This document shows, in pieces, positions 42,014-56,229 of a stretch of DNA of 64,000 bases. Source of the DNA: Limanda limanda (lineage: Eukaryota; Chordata; Actinopteri; Pleuronectiformes; Pleuronectidae); assembly GCF_963576545.1 (NCBI RefSeq), contig NC_083638.1, positions 32,909,041 to 32,973,040 on the forward strand, in the 5' to 3' direction. Numbering within the stretch: the first letter of the stretch is position 1; every line of letters begins with the position of its first letter. A program made the translations under genes and the position numbers. The notes beneath the pieces are model-generated. The model worked only from the letters and a program-made list of their open reading frames with translations, did not search any database and had not been told where the DNA came from.

Positions 42014-42899
42014 CGGACCCCCCCCCCTCTCTCTTTTCTCTCTTTCTTCTTCCTTTTTATTCATTCATTTACTTATTATTTTTTTTGTCTTTCCTTTTGT
42101 TTTTTGTTTTTTGTTTTCCTTTTAACTTGTTTATATTGTACAGCTTTAATACTTAATTGTTACTTAATAGAATTTTCGGTTATCTATCTATCATTATTGT
42201 TGTTGTTTTCATTGAGTTGTATAATGTGTCGTTCACTGGACCACGTTCATGTGGTCCAAAAAATAAGAAAAACATCCCAAGAGGAAGAATGTATATATTA
42301 TTCTTGATCCATCAAGATGCGCAGTGTTTTTGTGGTGTTTATGTCTGTGTATTGCTGATTGCCGTGCTGAGATTGTGATACCCAATGTAAATTTGACACT
42401 GATTTCTGACCTACTGTGCCTATCCTCTTAATAGAAATATATAAAAAAAAAAAAAAAAGGTTTGAACACATTGAGTTCAATCAAGTGTGTGGATGACAAC
42501 CCACAAAATACAACAGGTCAAATTTCACCATCATCAGGCATTGATTCTTTAAACAGGTCTTCAGGTATGTAGTATTCTCCACATATCTCACACTGGCATG
42601 TTCATTATTTATCTTTAGTAGAGTTGTTTCGACACATCTGTTCATTTCACATCTGCTGCAGTTGCCAAAGCAACCATGGTTGTAATACAGACGTAACTTG
42701 CAGCCAGTGTCTCCTAGTCCCAAAGTAAGCTACACTAGTGAGACTAATGTATTAAGATATACAAGGGGTGAGTTAGGTAAGAACACAAGTTCTATTTATT
42801 AAGTATCCAATTAAATCCTTCCACATGCATGTAGGGAATATTGTTAGCTATTTGGACATAAAGCAGTGAACCAGTGCAAGAGGAGGGAGCCAACAGCAG

Positions 42900-43062
42900 A
42901 TGCACAGTTACATTTCATTTCATGTCATTTGGCAGACACTTTTATCCAAAGTGACTTACAATTAGTGCATTCAACATCTATGTAGGGCCATTTTAAGGGT
43001 TCAGTATCTTGCCCAAGGAAACTTCGTCATGCAGACGGGGACCAATCTACCCCTCAGCCCAG
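42900..43062 (-). repeat. tRNA-head SINE, antisense
   Basis: TTTGGCAGACACTTTTATCC, AAAGTGACTTACAATTAGTG and TTCAGTATCTTGCCCAAGGA are present, ending in the degraded head TCTACCCCTCAGCC. The B box region is partly deleted. Confidence 0.6.
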
Positions 43063-44358
43063 TTCAGTGTTTTAATAACAACAAAAAGGACAAGACAGTC
43101 CAAACATTAAAACCACGGTGGGATCAGTGCAAACAGGTAAACACAGGGAAGTACAGAACAGAAGCACACCATGCTAGAAGGTGGAAACACAAGGGGAAAC
43201 ACAAGAGTAAAAATACAGTGAGGGGGAACTGACTTCACAAGGAACATGTGCAACAGAAAACTGAAGATGAAATTTACAGAAACAGTAAGTTAAGCTCGCA
43301 ATTAACAAATGTGGACCGACATAACAAAAATAAAAACAAACTGGGTGAAATCATAACCTCCTTGGTTTAGGTTATTACATAGGATCAATGAGAACCAAGG
43401 TTCCACAGGCTTCCGCTTAGGTGTCATTACCACAAGACGGAAACCCATACTCTCTCAACTTGAACTAATGTGACGAATACGGTCAACATTGCAAGTGTTT
43501 CATCATGTTAGCGGATTGATGTTAGCATTCACCTTAGATGTATTCAGCTAAATTGTGCATTACAGTATATGGGTTGTGTTCAAAAAGAGGGAGAAAGTTG
43601 CCTTTCTGAAAAGATTACCATCTATGCCGTGATGCCATGAGGATGGAACATGTTACTACCCCACACTGCTGCTGTCCCCTTCCCACCTAAAAGCTTCATT
43701 TCCAGAGCCCAGTGTAAACATCTCTGTTCTCCATGCAGCTTTGGCTCTTTCGCTGAGAGACTTCATTTGGTCTCTTTATGCAGTCTGCTTCCATGATTGC
43801 GTACTATGAATGCATAATGTATGTGGAATGTGTTGAAAGTTTGCTCTGTCTCAGGTCAGCTGATAGACAATGGTTACATCAACCTGTGGTTATTTTTTCT
43901 CTTATATCTCTCTCTCTCTTTTCAACTGAAAATATTTTAAACTGAGTGTTATTGAGGTGGGGTTAGGGTGGGGAGTTAGTAGGCAGGTGTGGTGTAGTAC
44001 CCAACCCGCAAAGTGATAATGCAACAATAATGTACAAACAGCAAAAGAACCTGAAGAGTGCATGGCACCTCTATATTGATATCAAGTGACTCTGGCGGTT
44101 TCTCCAGTTTGAGTTAATGCCATTTGTATTTTTTTCAGATGAATGCTTCTTTATCATTGCACAACACTTGCTTGTGTTGAATCCTCAAAGGATCCTCTGC
44201 TTTTTTCTCAAATTGGCTCTTCAAGACTTTCTGATGACTTTTTACAAGGGGACTGCCCAGAGAACTTCGTGGGCTCTCACTAAGACATTTGTTTACACAT
44301 GCTGCCCCTCTGTAGAATGTCAAAAGGATCTCTGGAGTTCAATGCATGTCTGAAGGCA

Positions 44359-44362
<4 letters not shown>

Positions 44363-44421
<59 letters not shown>
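44363..44421. repeat. (GA)n microsatellite
   Basis: About 59 bp of AG repeats with a single AAAG interruption. Confidence 0.97.
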
Positions 44422-44422
<1 letters not shown>

Positions 44423-45959
44423 AGTCAGTGACAGTAAAAGGATATTTCTCTACACCCAAGAACCTCTTTAATACATAATGTGGCAGAAGTAGCTCTTCTC
44501 CTCTCTCATCATCCATCATCTGTACTCACACACTTAATTATACACGACTGACGCGCTTATGATCACAAAACACAACCCTTGTCATAGCGACTTAAATTAC
44601 TGACATAGACACAGTGTGGAGAGAAAAGTGGAGTCTTGAGCCCGTGTAGCAGTGTAGACTTCCAGTTATATGGCTTATACTCTATCAGCGCAGGAAAGAG
44701 GACAAGACTGAACATGAACATCTGCACTGTTGGTAGAAAAATACCCAAGAATAAATATAAATAACTGATACTGACTCTACATTTTAGGGACAATGTAAAC
44801 ATCATCTGTATTTTTCAGATAGATGTTTCTTCAACATAAATGAAAAGAAATGGTGGAAACAGGCCATTTCAACGAAACAAATTATGCTTCTTTGTATAAG
44901 TTTCTTCATGAAAACATACTTTTTTCATACTTTGGTCTTTTGCCTACTGAAGATGGTAAAACTTTATGGATGTGCTAACTGGCCACAGATGCACAGATGC
45001 GCTGGGAAGAGAAATAGAGAAGATTTGAGCAAGGAACAGCACCTTTAGGGTGTGTGTATGAGTAACTACAGTATTGAAAGGAGCAGCACATGAGCTTTAG
45101 CCGAGCATGGCATACTTGACCTCATTTAGAGGAGGGTGGGTTCCACTTGCATGACTGTTAGGGCTGCCAGTGGCCAAGATACGGGGGTTTTGAGGGCCAG
45201 GTGAGGCACGTCTGATTGTGAAGTATCTTCTCCACGGTGTAAATCTGCCTGTTGACTTGGCAGACATAAAGTGCATAATGACACAGAAACTATTTGTATT
45301 TAATGCATTTGTTGGGATTGCAATCACAGTTGAACTTGAAGGAGTTAGCTCTCCAGTCACTTGGAATAATTATTCAAACTATACATTAAATTCATGTCAG
45401 TGGAGGCTTTCAAATATAGGTGGTAGCCAACATAATTACTTGCAAACACGTAGCAGATCCCTAGGTTCCCCAGAAACCCCATACATCTATCTAAAATCAT
45501 CATATTTCAACCGCTTTTGATGATTTTATAATTTACCGATTTGTTCAAATGTATTAGTAAGGTAGGCTAGAGATTATTAGCTAATTTTATTATCACTGTG
45601 ACTTTGCGCCTCATGCTTGTCTCTAAATCTTTAAAATTATTATTTTTTTCTATAAATGATTAGAAATTGCATTTTTAAAACTGTCCCCTTTATGATGTTA
45701 AGTGGAGCTGTGAATGTAGCTTGTAGTGTAAACTCACTTTTCAGCTTTCAGATATACAGTACACTAAACTCAAGCGATCTTCCAGAGCTACTATGTGTGA
45801 ACGCAAATGCCTCTGGAGTTCCTGCAGACTTTCTTCACCTGGTCCCCTAGAATGAGTCAACAGAAATTAACAAAGGCTAACCAGTACAGACCAGAGCTCC
45901 CATGTGTGTTCCTCACCAACTCGAGGTCTCCCACAAACAAGTTGAATACGATCAGAATG

Positions 45960-46450
45960 AGAATTACGCCTCATTGTGAGACTATCATCACAGAGAGCTG
46001 GCAAACAATAACATCAGCAACACGACGATAGCAGTATAGATAGCTGCTCTGTTTACAGCGTGGTCCGAATGAGGGACTCCAGGAAAAGCAGTGGAGGATG
46101 TTAGTGTCTTTGCATGAACGACAGCTGGTCCACAGCAGTGGACATTGTTTCAAAACACTGCTGCCCAGACCTTGACCTTGTTCTTTCTTCCAGGGCAATT
46201 CACAATAATAGCAATGATGGCAGTATACATTCCTCCACAAGCTATGGCTCATGTAGCACTTGAAAAGCTGCACGTTATCAACAAAAAGCTGATGGCTCAC
46301 CCAGAGGGCATTATCATCTTAGCAGGGTACTTGAATCTTGCAGATCTCAAACTGGTCATAAAAATGGTTTCCCAACCAGAGAAAAAAAAAAATACATTAC
46401 CTCATCGCTATGCATCATGTAAGCAGATGAGTCTTTTTTTCAATCCTTCC
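45960..46450 (+). pseudogene. LINE endonuclease-domain fragment
   Basis: ORF 46145-46474 includes LPGQFTIIAMMAVYIPPQAM, ALEKLHVINKKLMAHPEGI and IIILAGYLNLADLK. Related fish LINEs read LPREFT.VIVTAVYIPPQA ... AHP.GAFIVAGDFNHANLK. The GDFN block reads GYLN, so a catalytic Asp is lost. Upstream, broken frames give HERQLVHSSGHCF-like remnants. It is an isolated, decayed fragment. Confidence 0.65.
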
Positions 46451-48611
<2,161 letters not shown>

Positions 48612-49004
48612 TGTAGGACTGATACTCATAAACAAAAACAGAATCATGCGATGGCACCACAGCAGCGGCACAGAGGTAACATATGCCATGTAATAAATAA
48701 GAGTGTCTACATTAACCCCTAAGGGGCCTATGTCCATATTTGCTTGAGTATGTGCTTGGATATATGTGCATGTGTATATGTTGCAGAGGCCAAATGCAAG
48801 TCTTCCTAATTTTGTTTTGTCCCATGTACCTCAGTGTCTGTACTATCACATTAGTTCTCTGGCACAGAGCCGCTCAGGGTAAGTGTGGGGGGAGGGTATT
48901 GGGTCCTAGTGGGTTGTTTTGACTGTTTCCTCTGTGTACCTCCAAGACCAAGCTGCTCTGTTGCATTTCAATTTATACATATTTTGTGTCAAGCAGTCAG
49001 AGCG

Positions 49005-49006
<2 letters not shown>

Positions 49007-49068
<62 letters not shown>
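49007..49068. repeat. (GA)n microsatellite
   Basis: About 62 bp of uninterrupted AG repeats. Confidence 0.98.
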
Positions 49069-49070
<2 letters not shown>

Positions 49071-49559
49071 ATGCTTCCGCTGTGTCATCACTATGCTGAC
49101 ACCTGGGGACACACAGAAATGCTTGCACTAGAATGCCTGTATACACACAGTGGCAGTTGAACTGTTGAGATGAGGGTTTGTTGTTAACTCTACCGTAACC
49201 CCTGTAACAGAGCACCCCTACATTTTCAGCAGGACTGATGTAAAACCAGCACATTATTGGGATATGAAAATATAATGATTTTAATGAATTTCTGTTGTTT
49301 TAATCAATGCATTTTAATTGAACTGTCTCAACATTTTCAAAAGATAGGTTAAAATAAACTACTGGTTACTGTAACCCTTCATTTCGATGTCAGAGAGGTT
49401 GACTGGAGTCATAACTCTGATTACTTTTGAATTGATAGGACAAAAAACTGAATTGACTTCATTGAAATGATGAGACAGATACATTTATTTTTCCCAAAAA
49501 CATGCACAGACATGAACAAGCACACTCATGCAAGGAGGGAAATTTAACCTCTGCTATTA

Positions 49560-49800
49560 ACCCATCTGGTGCAGGACACACAGAGCAGTGGGCAGCCATG
49601 TACGGCGCCCGGGGAGCAGATGTTGGGGGAGTAAGGTGCCTTGCTCAGGGGCACTAGACAGGGTAGGGAGAATCCTCTTGGATTTTTGGACAGATCAATC
49701 CAGGTTCGTCTTTTTGTTGTTTCTCCGTGGAGTCGAACCAGAGACAAACCAGAGACCTTTTCTGCTCATAGTCCAAGTTTCTGCCACTAGTCCACCTGAC
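49560..49800 (-). repeat. Second type of tRNA-like SINE, antisense
   Basis: On the minus strand the head GGTGGACTAGTGGCAGAAAC (A-box-like) is followed by GGTTCGACTCC (B-box-like), and the body contains CTAGTGCCCCTGAGCAAGGC. It differs from the 12.7-kb SINE in head and body. Confidence 0.55.
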
Positions 49801-49929
49801 TGATATGAAACTCTCCCCAACAAGTGGACAATGAATCAACTCCTGATTTTTCTAACAATGGATGTACTTCAAACTAGTCTTTCTGTGAGCAAGAGGAAGT
49901 AAGAGTATGTCAGTTTAGACAGACAGACA

Positions 49930-50090
49930 GGCATCTATTGCACTCCTCTCTGTCCTGGGAGAGGGATCCCTCACATGTGGCTCTCTCTTTTAGGACAGAG
50001 GAAGTTGAACCTTGTTAAGCCCTTTTTGACAAACTATGATTTGTGAAAACGGGTTATAGACCATATGAAATGATTGGTCTGTGTACCTGT
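49930..50090 (+). repeat. Deleted copy of the LINE 3' tail seen at 30.5 kb
   Basis: CATCTATTGCACTCC, CTGGGAGAGGGATCCCTCAC and ATGTGGCTCTCTC match the 30455-30520 part, followed by a deletion and a diverged end (GATTTGTGAAAACGGGTTAT). Confidence 0.55.
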
Positions 50091-50266
50091 CTGTCACTAA
50101 CTGGCCTGCCTCTAGACTTCCTACTCATGTTCTTATCGAGCATGGCCGCAGTGTTCACAAGCTGTAGAGACATACATGACTCTCTGGCATCTTTACAGGA
50201 TTATAAACCAGTTTAAAGTTCAGCTCAGGAATGTGATAGCACCTAATTCCGACACATCTGATAAAT

Positions 50267-50705
50267 TTAAAGGTCCCCTCGTATGCCCATTTTACCACAG
50301 TTGATATGGTTCCTTGGGGTCTTAATGAAATGTCTGTAACATTTTTTGGTCAAAATACCACAAGGATCATTTAAAACAACAGCCTTTTTACCCTGTCTAA
50401 AACAGCCCTCTGCAGATTGACCTCTTTTGAGTCCCCCCCCCCCTCTCTCTCACCGCCCCGCCCCCCCCTGTCAATCACACACACACACACATCCACTTTC
50501 ACGTCTTAAATCTCTCCTTAGCATATGTAAGGTTGTTAAAATAATTTTAAGTCACTGTCCTGCACATATATTTCTGTATTTGTTTGTTGTGTTTCTTCAT
50601 TGAAGCTACAATTTTAAAACTACTACACCCTCTGATAAGGATGTACATTTATTTAAATACATGCATTAGATATGTGTGTATACAGTATATAATTGTATCT
50701 GAGCG

Positions 50706-50742
<37 letters not shown>

Positions 50743-52353
50743 ACGCACACACAGACAGACAGACACACGCACACACACAGATAGACACAGACACACACAG
50801 GCAAAGGGATGTGGGGGCTAGCCTTGGAAGCTAACACTGCTGCAACTTCTGCGGCGAAATGCACTTAAAACCCCGGTATGAGTCTATTATAAAGCGAGCG
50901 ACGGAGGCGGCAACGAGCTGCTGGTGACCGGCACCGGTTCGTGCAGCTCGGGCTGCGTGGAGCAAATCTGTAAGAGCCACAAAAGTTATAATGTGCAGCT
51001 CTCTGCCCCCCTCCTCCTCCTCCGCTTCGCCACCCTGGCGCTGAGCGAGCCCACCGGCACCGGTACAATGCAACCGGAGACCGGGGGGGGTTCCTTGAAC
51101 ACGTTCCAATGCTAGTTTCTAACAAAGACAGACACACACAGAAGCTACGAGTCGGGTTAGCCTCCGAGTGCATTGTTTTCTATGTAAACGTGCTGCATGC
51201 CCGGGACGCCACAAACATACACACACAAGCTAGACTCCGAGAGCTAACAGCGGCACCTCCGAGGATCCCTCACCGGGACGTCCCGGAGCTAACAGCGGCA
51301 CCTCCAAGGAGCCCTCACCGGGACGTCCCCGGAGCCCTCACCGGGACGTCCCCGGAGCTAACAGCGGCACCTCCAAGGATCCCTCACCGGGACGTCCCCG
51401 GAGCCCTCACCGGGACGTCCCGGAGCCCTCACCGGGACGTCCCCGGAGCTAACAGCGGCACCTCCAAGGAGCCCTCACCGGGACGTCCCCGGAGCCCTCA
51501 CCGGGATGTCCCCGGAGCTAACAGCGGCACCTCCAAGGATCCCTCACCGGGACGTCCCCGGAGCCCTCACCGGGACGTCCCGGAGCCCTCACCGGGACGT
51601 CCCCGGAGCTAACAGCGGCACCTCCAAGGAGCCCTCACCGGGACGTCCCGGACCCGACAGCGCACAGAGGTGCCGGTGCCGCAGCTAACGCTAGGCTAGC
51701 GTTAGCGTCGCTACCGTTAGCGTCGCTAGCAGCAAGCTGTTTTGTATTCATACATGCTGCTTCCACCGGGGCAAAACACACACACAGAAGCCAGCGTTAG
51801 CTGCTGCTGCTAACAACAACAAAGTCACATCCAGTTGAGGCAGCATAACCACAGCATCAACACAGTGAAGCAGCTCCGAGCTCCTACCTGGAAAAAACAC
51901 CAACAGCTCACTCTCCCGGCTCCGGGCTCTCGCCTCCCGGGCTCCAGGCTACGGGCTACGCGGTGGCTCTCGGTGGTCGAATTCGTTTCATGCTGCTAGA
52001 TAGCTTATCCAAGTGTTTACAAGGCTCGCAAGAATGCAATCGCGGCGCAAACCGATGGACGGTCAATAAAGTGGGTGGTTCTTAAATCTGTTGTGGTTCC
52101 ATCGATTGGTGGGTCGAGTGTTGGTGGGGGTCTCTGCGCTGACGTAACCCTAACCCTAAACTGCCAATGACGTAAAGAATGCCCATAACCCCATTGGACG
52201 CTCGCTAGCGCATACTTCCTGACATAGAGGAACCACACCAGATCGCGGGAGTTGTGTTTTTCCACAGTTTTTGGGACGGTAGACATGCCAGATACCCAAA
52301 TTAACGTGTAGAAGCACTACAAAAGTGGAATTTTCATACGATGGGACCTTTAA
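50267..52353. mobile_element. TTAA-flanked non-autonomous DNA transposon carrying a CpG-rich core
   Basis: TTAA at 50267-50270 and 52350-52353 flanks a 2079-bp element. The inverted ends are AGGTCCCCTCGTATG (50271) and, on the complement of the right end, AGGTCCCATCGTATG. TTAA target use is typical of piggyBac and Kolobok elements. There is no transposase. The interior has C-runs near 50432-50469, a CA/GACA microsatellite (50708-50790), a CpG-rich block (about 50850-52000), a minisatellite (51241-51650) and GCTAGCGTTAGC repeats near 51690-51730. The assignment explains an otherwise isolated CpG island. Confidence 0.8.
51241..51650 (+). repeat. GC-rich minisatellite with 160-bp higher-order unit
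   Basis: It is built of a long unit L (45-46 bp, GAGCTAACAGCGGCACCTCC ... CACCGGGACGTCCCCG) and a short unit S (22-23 bp, GAGCCCTCACCGGGACGT ...). The order is L, then [L S L S S] at 51286-51445, the same [L S L S S] at 51446-51605, then a final L. The one-C-shorter S variant sits at the same slot in both 160-bp units, so the larger unit was duplicated as a whole. ORF 51109-51612 through it is a repeat artefact. Confidence 0.95.
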
Positions 52354-54208
52354 GAACTTTTAGATATTTGAACAGATGTTGTATGGATTATCAATATTGC
52401 AATGGCTGATTTGGCAATACAGAACAAATATTTAAAAGCATGTCTTATTATCTTTTAAACACACAAGTGAAAAACACATTGTGAATACAGTGGCTGTTGC
52501 TCATCAAAACTTTCATATTGTCGGTTAAGGCTTGGGTGAAGGGCACAATGATATTTTCAATGGTAATGATTTTAGACATTTGTTAAATACTGTAATATAA
52601 CTAGTTATATAACGGATGGAATATAATGCCAACACTTGATGAAGAGGAACTAAAATAACTTCACCTACAACGTGATGTTTGGTCACGTACCAGTTGGCAG
52701 CATTTGTCAGCTACGAAGTGTCCTGTCTGGAACGAGAAGTTGATGTATGAGTTTTGAAAGAGACAACTAGCACAAATCCACAGGGTCCGAATCGTCTGTG
52801 GCTGATCTGTAGGTCCATCAGTCAACAAAACTGCAAACCTGTCAAGGTGAGCAGTCTGAAAAATGAAGCCTATTCTCCAGGAACATTCCTGTTATTTTGT
52901 CTACCTGATGTCGATCGACTCTCAGACCAACAAATCACTGAAAATCTTTCCTAATTGGACCGTTGTAAAGGATGAAACCTTGGTAGTGACAGACCTGGTG
53001 TTCAGCGCACAGCAGGTCTGAACTCTCTCAGCAACACTAGGTATCATGCCACTGACCCACATTTTTCACTTATACGATCACCTGATTGGCTGGCTAATTG
53101 ATTGGCTGTCAGGCTGACTGATGGAGGCTGCCCTGTTAGCCAGCATATCCAAGGCAACGCGCTGATGCAACACCCAAAAGCTCTCCAATCAGCATTTTTC
53201 AGTGAACCCAGTGAGCAGGAGAGCGGCGTGTTCATCTATCATTCTGATATTAACTGGTACAACTCCCCAGAGTCTCAGAGTTGACCCCATTCAAACTGTC
53301 TTTAAGTGAAATTGTACTGTCCCCACGCGATAGATGTGTGAGCTTCTCTGACCTTTTCATGTAGGCTAATGGAACTATGTAATAACCTGACTGACTATTA
53401 CATGGTTGATTCACTATGGTTGAACTGAATTATATTTGATGTGCACCTACACAACCTTATTTCTTACTTCTTCCTCTTATATCCAATTTTTTTAATATTG
53501 CGGCTAAAACTTTAAAATTAAAGTGAACAAGGTAGATTTAGCCTGGTAGAGTACAATCATCACAGCTCCAAGTGTTTTTTTCCCTTTGTTGCAGGTATTT
53601 AAGTGTCCAGTTTAACTGATAGCCATTGGATCGTCTAACTGTCCGCATGCTCAGCTTTTAACCTTATTTTTAACCTTTGAAATGTTAATACTCTGTGATA
53701 ACTCGTCAAGGAGATACTGTATGTGAACATATTGTGGAGAGTAGAGAAAAGAAATAAATACATTTGAGTAACAACATCACTTTAGCAGACAGCTGTTGCT
53801 CAGGAGGTAGAGACGGTTGTCCACTATCGAGAGGGTCAGTGGTTTGATCTTCGACTCCTCCATTAAGCATTCCAAAGTGTCCTTGGGCAACATACTGAAT
53901 CCCAAATTGCCCCTGACGGTTGTGCCGTTGGTGTATAAATAGTGAAAAAATGGGTGATTATGCAAACTGCATTAATTTGGTCCTTCCACTTAAGGGAGAA
54001 GCCGCGTTGAAATCTATTTAGTGTTGGTGGTGTGATGACATAATGGCTGCTAGCAGGTAACATGGTCGCTGTCTGTAACTTGTTCCAAAATAGAAAAGAA
54101 GAAAACCTTGATTTGTGTTTCTTTCTTAATTAGCAGAGCCGATTTTCTGGACGTTGCACTACAGCTAACATAATAGATTATTTATTTTGGACTCTCAGAG
54201 TCTCTGTT
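52354..54208. other. Intergenic DNA with one SINE
   Basis: No recognised gene. A sense tRNA-head SINE lies at 53785-53950. The remainder shows only chance ORFs. Confidence 0.45.
53785..53950 (+). repeat. tRNA-head SINE, sense
   Basis: GTTGCTCAGGAGGTAGAGAC (A-box-like) and GGTCAGTGGTTTGATCTTCG (B-box-like) are followed by CAAAGTGTCCTTGGGCAACA and AATTGCCCCTGACGGTTGTG. Same body as the 12.7-kb copy, more diverged head. Confidence 0.65.
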
Positions 54209-55381
54209 CTCTAGAGCAGTGGTTCCCATAGTGGGGGGCGCGAACACTCTCCAGGGGGGGCGCGACGTCACAGATGGAGAAAAAAAAAAAAGTAAATTTT
54301 TTGTAAAAAATGTAAAAAAAAAAATGTATTAATCAATTATCATTATCTTTTTTTTTTTAAATAAAAAAATGACCGCCGACCTGTCACTGGTTAGTGAAAG
54401 CTCCTTCAGTGGCGAAATGCAAGGGGCTGGACTGACACAAACAAATCAAATACTGTTTCGTTCCTGATCCACCAATCAAAAGAGGAGTGTTATCATTTGA
54501 ACGTGAGTTGCATGTATGCTTCCGAGTATAAAAGTAACCGCAGACATGGTCAGCACTCACCCTCACTGAGACGACACCCTGCAGAGTTTGTGCGATTGCT
54601 TGTAGCCCCAAGAGCTAGCCTTCTAGCTAGCTAACTTCTTCCAACTGCAGCTAGCCCTTTTCTCCTTAACACCTACCTTTACATCTTACAATCATCCCCC
54701 GTGTTGCAACAAATAAAACACCAGCACTTGAATACTATTCTGTGCTATCCCTGTCTACATTGTGTACTGTTCGTTTTGTTAGGAACCATTGCCTAGCACA
54801 GCCTTATTCATTATTAGTGTGCAAGTCGCTCACAGCCACACATACAAACACACTACAAGACCACAACGTTGCAATTAGAACTTTATTAACTTCACACACA
54901 CTGTATAATATAATAATAATTGTCTGTATGGCCCTAACAATAACAATAGCCTAACCTTGACATGTCAGGCTAGGGTTGCCAACTCCCTGAAAAATAAATA
55001 AGGGACACCTCATCTGCAGGGCCAGCCGACCCGATATCCTTCAACCGTCCTGGCGTGGTGAATTTTTTTAGCCCCTTTTTTTGCGAGTGAAAAGATTTTT
55101 TAACTATTTGACCCTGAATTGAATTAGATGCATATTTTTGAGTGACATGAACACATGAAAAACAAATTATTATCCAGAAATTCACTTTAATAATAAACAA
55201 AATTAACTGAATAAAATAAGAATCTGTCTTAAACAGAAACCTATCTTGCTTAACTTAAAACTGTATACATTAATATAAAACAATAGAAAGAAAGCAGAAC
55301 ATCCATCCTGAAATAGTGCATATTTCTAACCAGCTTTGGGGGGGCCCCGCTTGCAAAAGTTTGAGAACCCCTGCTCTAGAG
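54209..55381. mobile_element. hAT element with perfect 8-bp target duplication
   Basis: CTCTAGAG at 54209-54216 and 55374-55381 flanks 1157 bp with ends CAGTGGTTCCCATAG and, on the complement of the right end, CAGGGGTTCTCAAAC, a classic Charlie-like hAT terminus. No transposase domain is recognisable. GTATAAAAGTAACCGC near 54525 could be a relic promoter. A further repeat resembling GGTTGCCAACTCCCTGAAAA (54974) appears to be nested inside. Confidence 0.88.
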
Positions 55382-56047
55382 GTCCGCTCTCCCAAAATAT
55401 TTAGTTTGGATCAATTGTTTGAACTTTCACATCAGAGCTTAGTGGATTCACAGTGAAGAGTCAGTCCAGGCAGTTCAAATGACCACTCCATACCCACTGA
55501 GATGAATACATTCTGTTCCAAGATTCAACTTTAGCTGCTTTCAGACAATGTCTGAGGGAGAGTTTCTCCATCCAGCCCCCAAGTGAACTCTCAGGAGGAT
55601 GTATGAATGAGCCGATATGAGAAACAGCAAAAGCTCGTCCACATGATTCACTGCCAACAAGTGAACATGTTGATAACATTTCTAAAACACAACTGATGTT
55701 AAAATGAAAAAAATTAAATAGAAAGTCTGGAGCCAATTCTGCAGATATTCTCCAGAGTTCATGTCTGAAAACGGCTTTACAGTCATTGGGCGATTTGCTG
55801 CTAACAAATAATGTGAGGAGGACAATGATGACTAAGAACTTAGTCACCAAACTTGATCAGGGCCACATACATTTTTCCTCGGGAAAAAGTAAAAAATGAA
55901 ATGGGGAAAAACAGCCTAAATACTTGTTTCTTTCTGATCTGTTTTTGTTTCTGTTGTATCAGCAGTGGACCACATCTTTGAAGTGACTGGCTCCTAGGAG
56001 TATTACGGTAGAAGGCGGGTCCTGTTGGCGCGTGGCTGGCTGGCTGA

Positions 56048-56152
56048 GCGTGTTCTGTGTGTGTGTGTGTGTGTGTATGTGTGTGTGTGTGCGTGTGTGT
56101 GTGTGCGTGCGTGTGTGTGCGTGTGTCTGGTTGTGTGTGTGTGTGTGTGTGC

Positions 56153-56201
<49 letters not shown>

Positions 56202-56218
56202 CGTGTGTGCGTGTGTTA
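56048..56218. repeat. (TG)n/(CG) alternating purine-pyrimidine tract next to a putative promoter
   Basis: About 170 bp of TG repeats interspersed with TGCG steps and one TCTGGT interruption ends about 10-60 bp upstream of the CpG-rich block at 56230. Such sequence can adopt Z-DNA under supercoiling. Confidence 0.95.
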
Positions 56219-56229
56219 TCCATCCTGTA

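Larger units (their letters stand above)
34441..42475 (+). mobile_element. Tx1/L1-type LINE with 17-bp target duplication, interrupted by a hAT element
   Basis: The repeat GGTATGAACACATTGAG (34441-34457) recurs as GGTTTGAACACATTGAG (42459-42475), one mismatch, flanking a LINE that ends in an A-run (42443-42458). Inside are a 5' UTR (34458-34616), ORF1 start at 34617, a hAT insertion (34778-37580), the rest of ORF1 to 38335, a polypyrimidine inter-ORF spacer, a broken ORF2 (38809-42013) and a 3' UTR of about 430 bp. Without the hAT element and its duplicated site the LINE is about 5.2 kb, close to complete apart from an internal ORF2 deletion. It lies next to, and probably within, a Harbinger remnant. 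Confidence 0.88.
42476..45955. other. Intergenic DNA with SINE and GA tract
   Basis: No coding exon recognised. It contains an antisense tRNA-head SINE (42900-43062) and a (GA)n tract (44363-44421). The ORFs at 42481-42723 and 43029-43232 have no recognisable domain. Confidence 0.5.

Noticed and set aside
42481..42723. Minus-strand 80-residue ORF as the missing half of the Harbinger transposase
   Set aside because: It begins near the LINE's 3' duplication, but it lies on the opposite strand to the Harbinger remnant and shows none of the expected motifs.
51109..51612. 167-codon ORF rich in GTSPELTAAPPR-type repeats
   Set aside because: The frame stays open because the minisatellite monomers are stop-free in it. 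The initiating ATG lies in transposon sequence and there is no conserved domain.
51889..52000. Minus-strand first exon ending in TTCCAG|GTAGGA
   Set aside because: Looks like a promoter plus donor, but the whole block is inside the TTAA-flanked element, so it is more simply transposon sequence. A host promoter function cannot be excluded without transcripts.
52144..52160. Interstitial telomere-like CCCTAACCCTAAA
   Set aside because: Only about two and a half units within a transposon; too short to mean an ancestral telomere.
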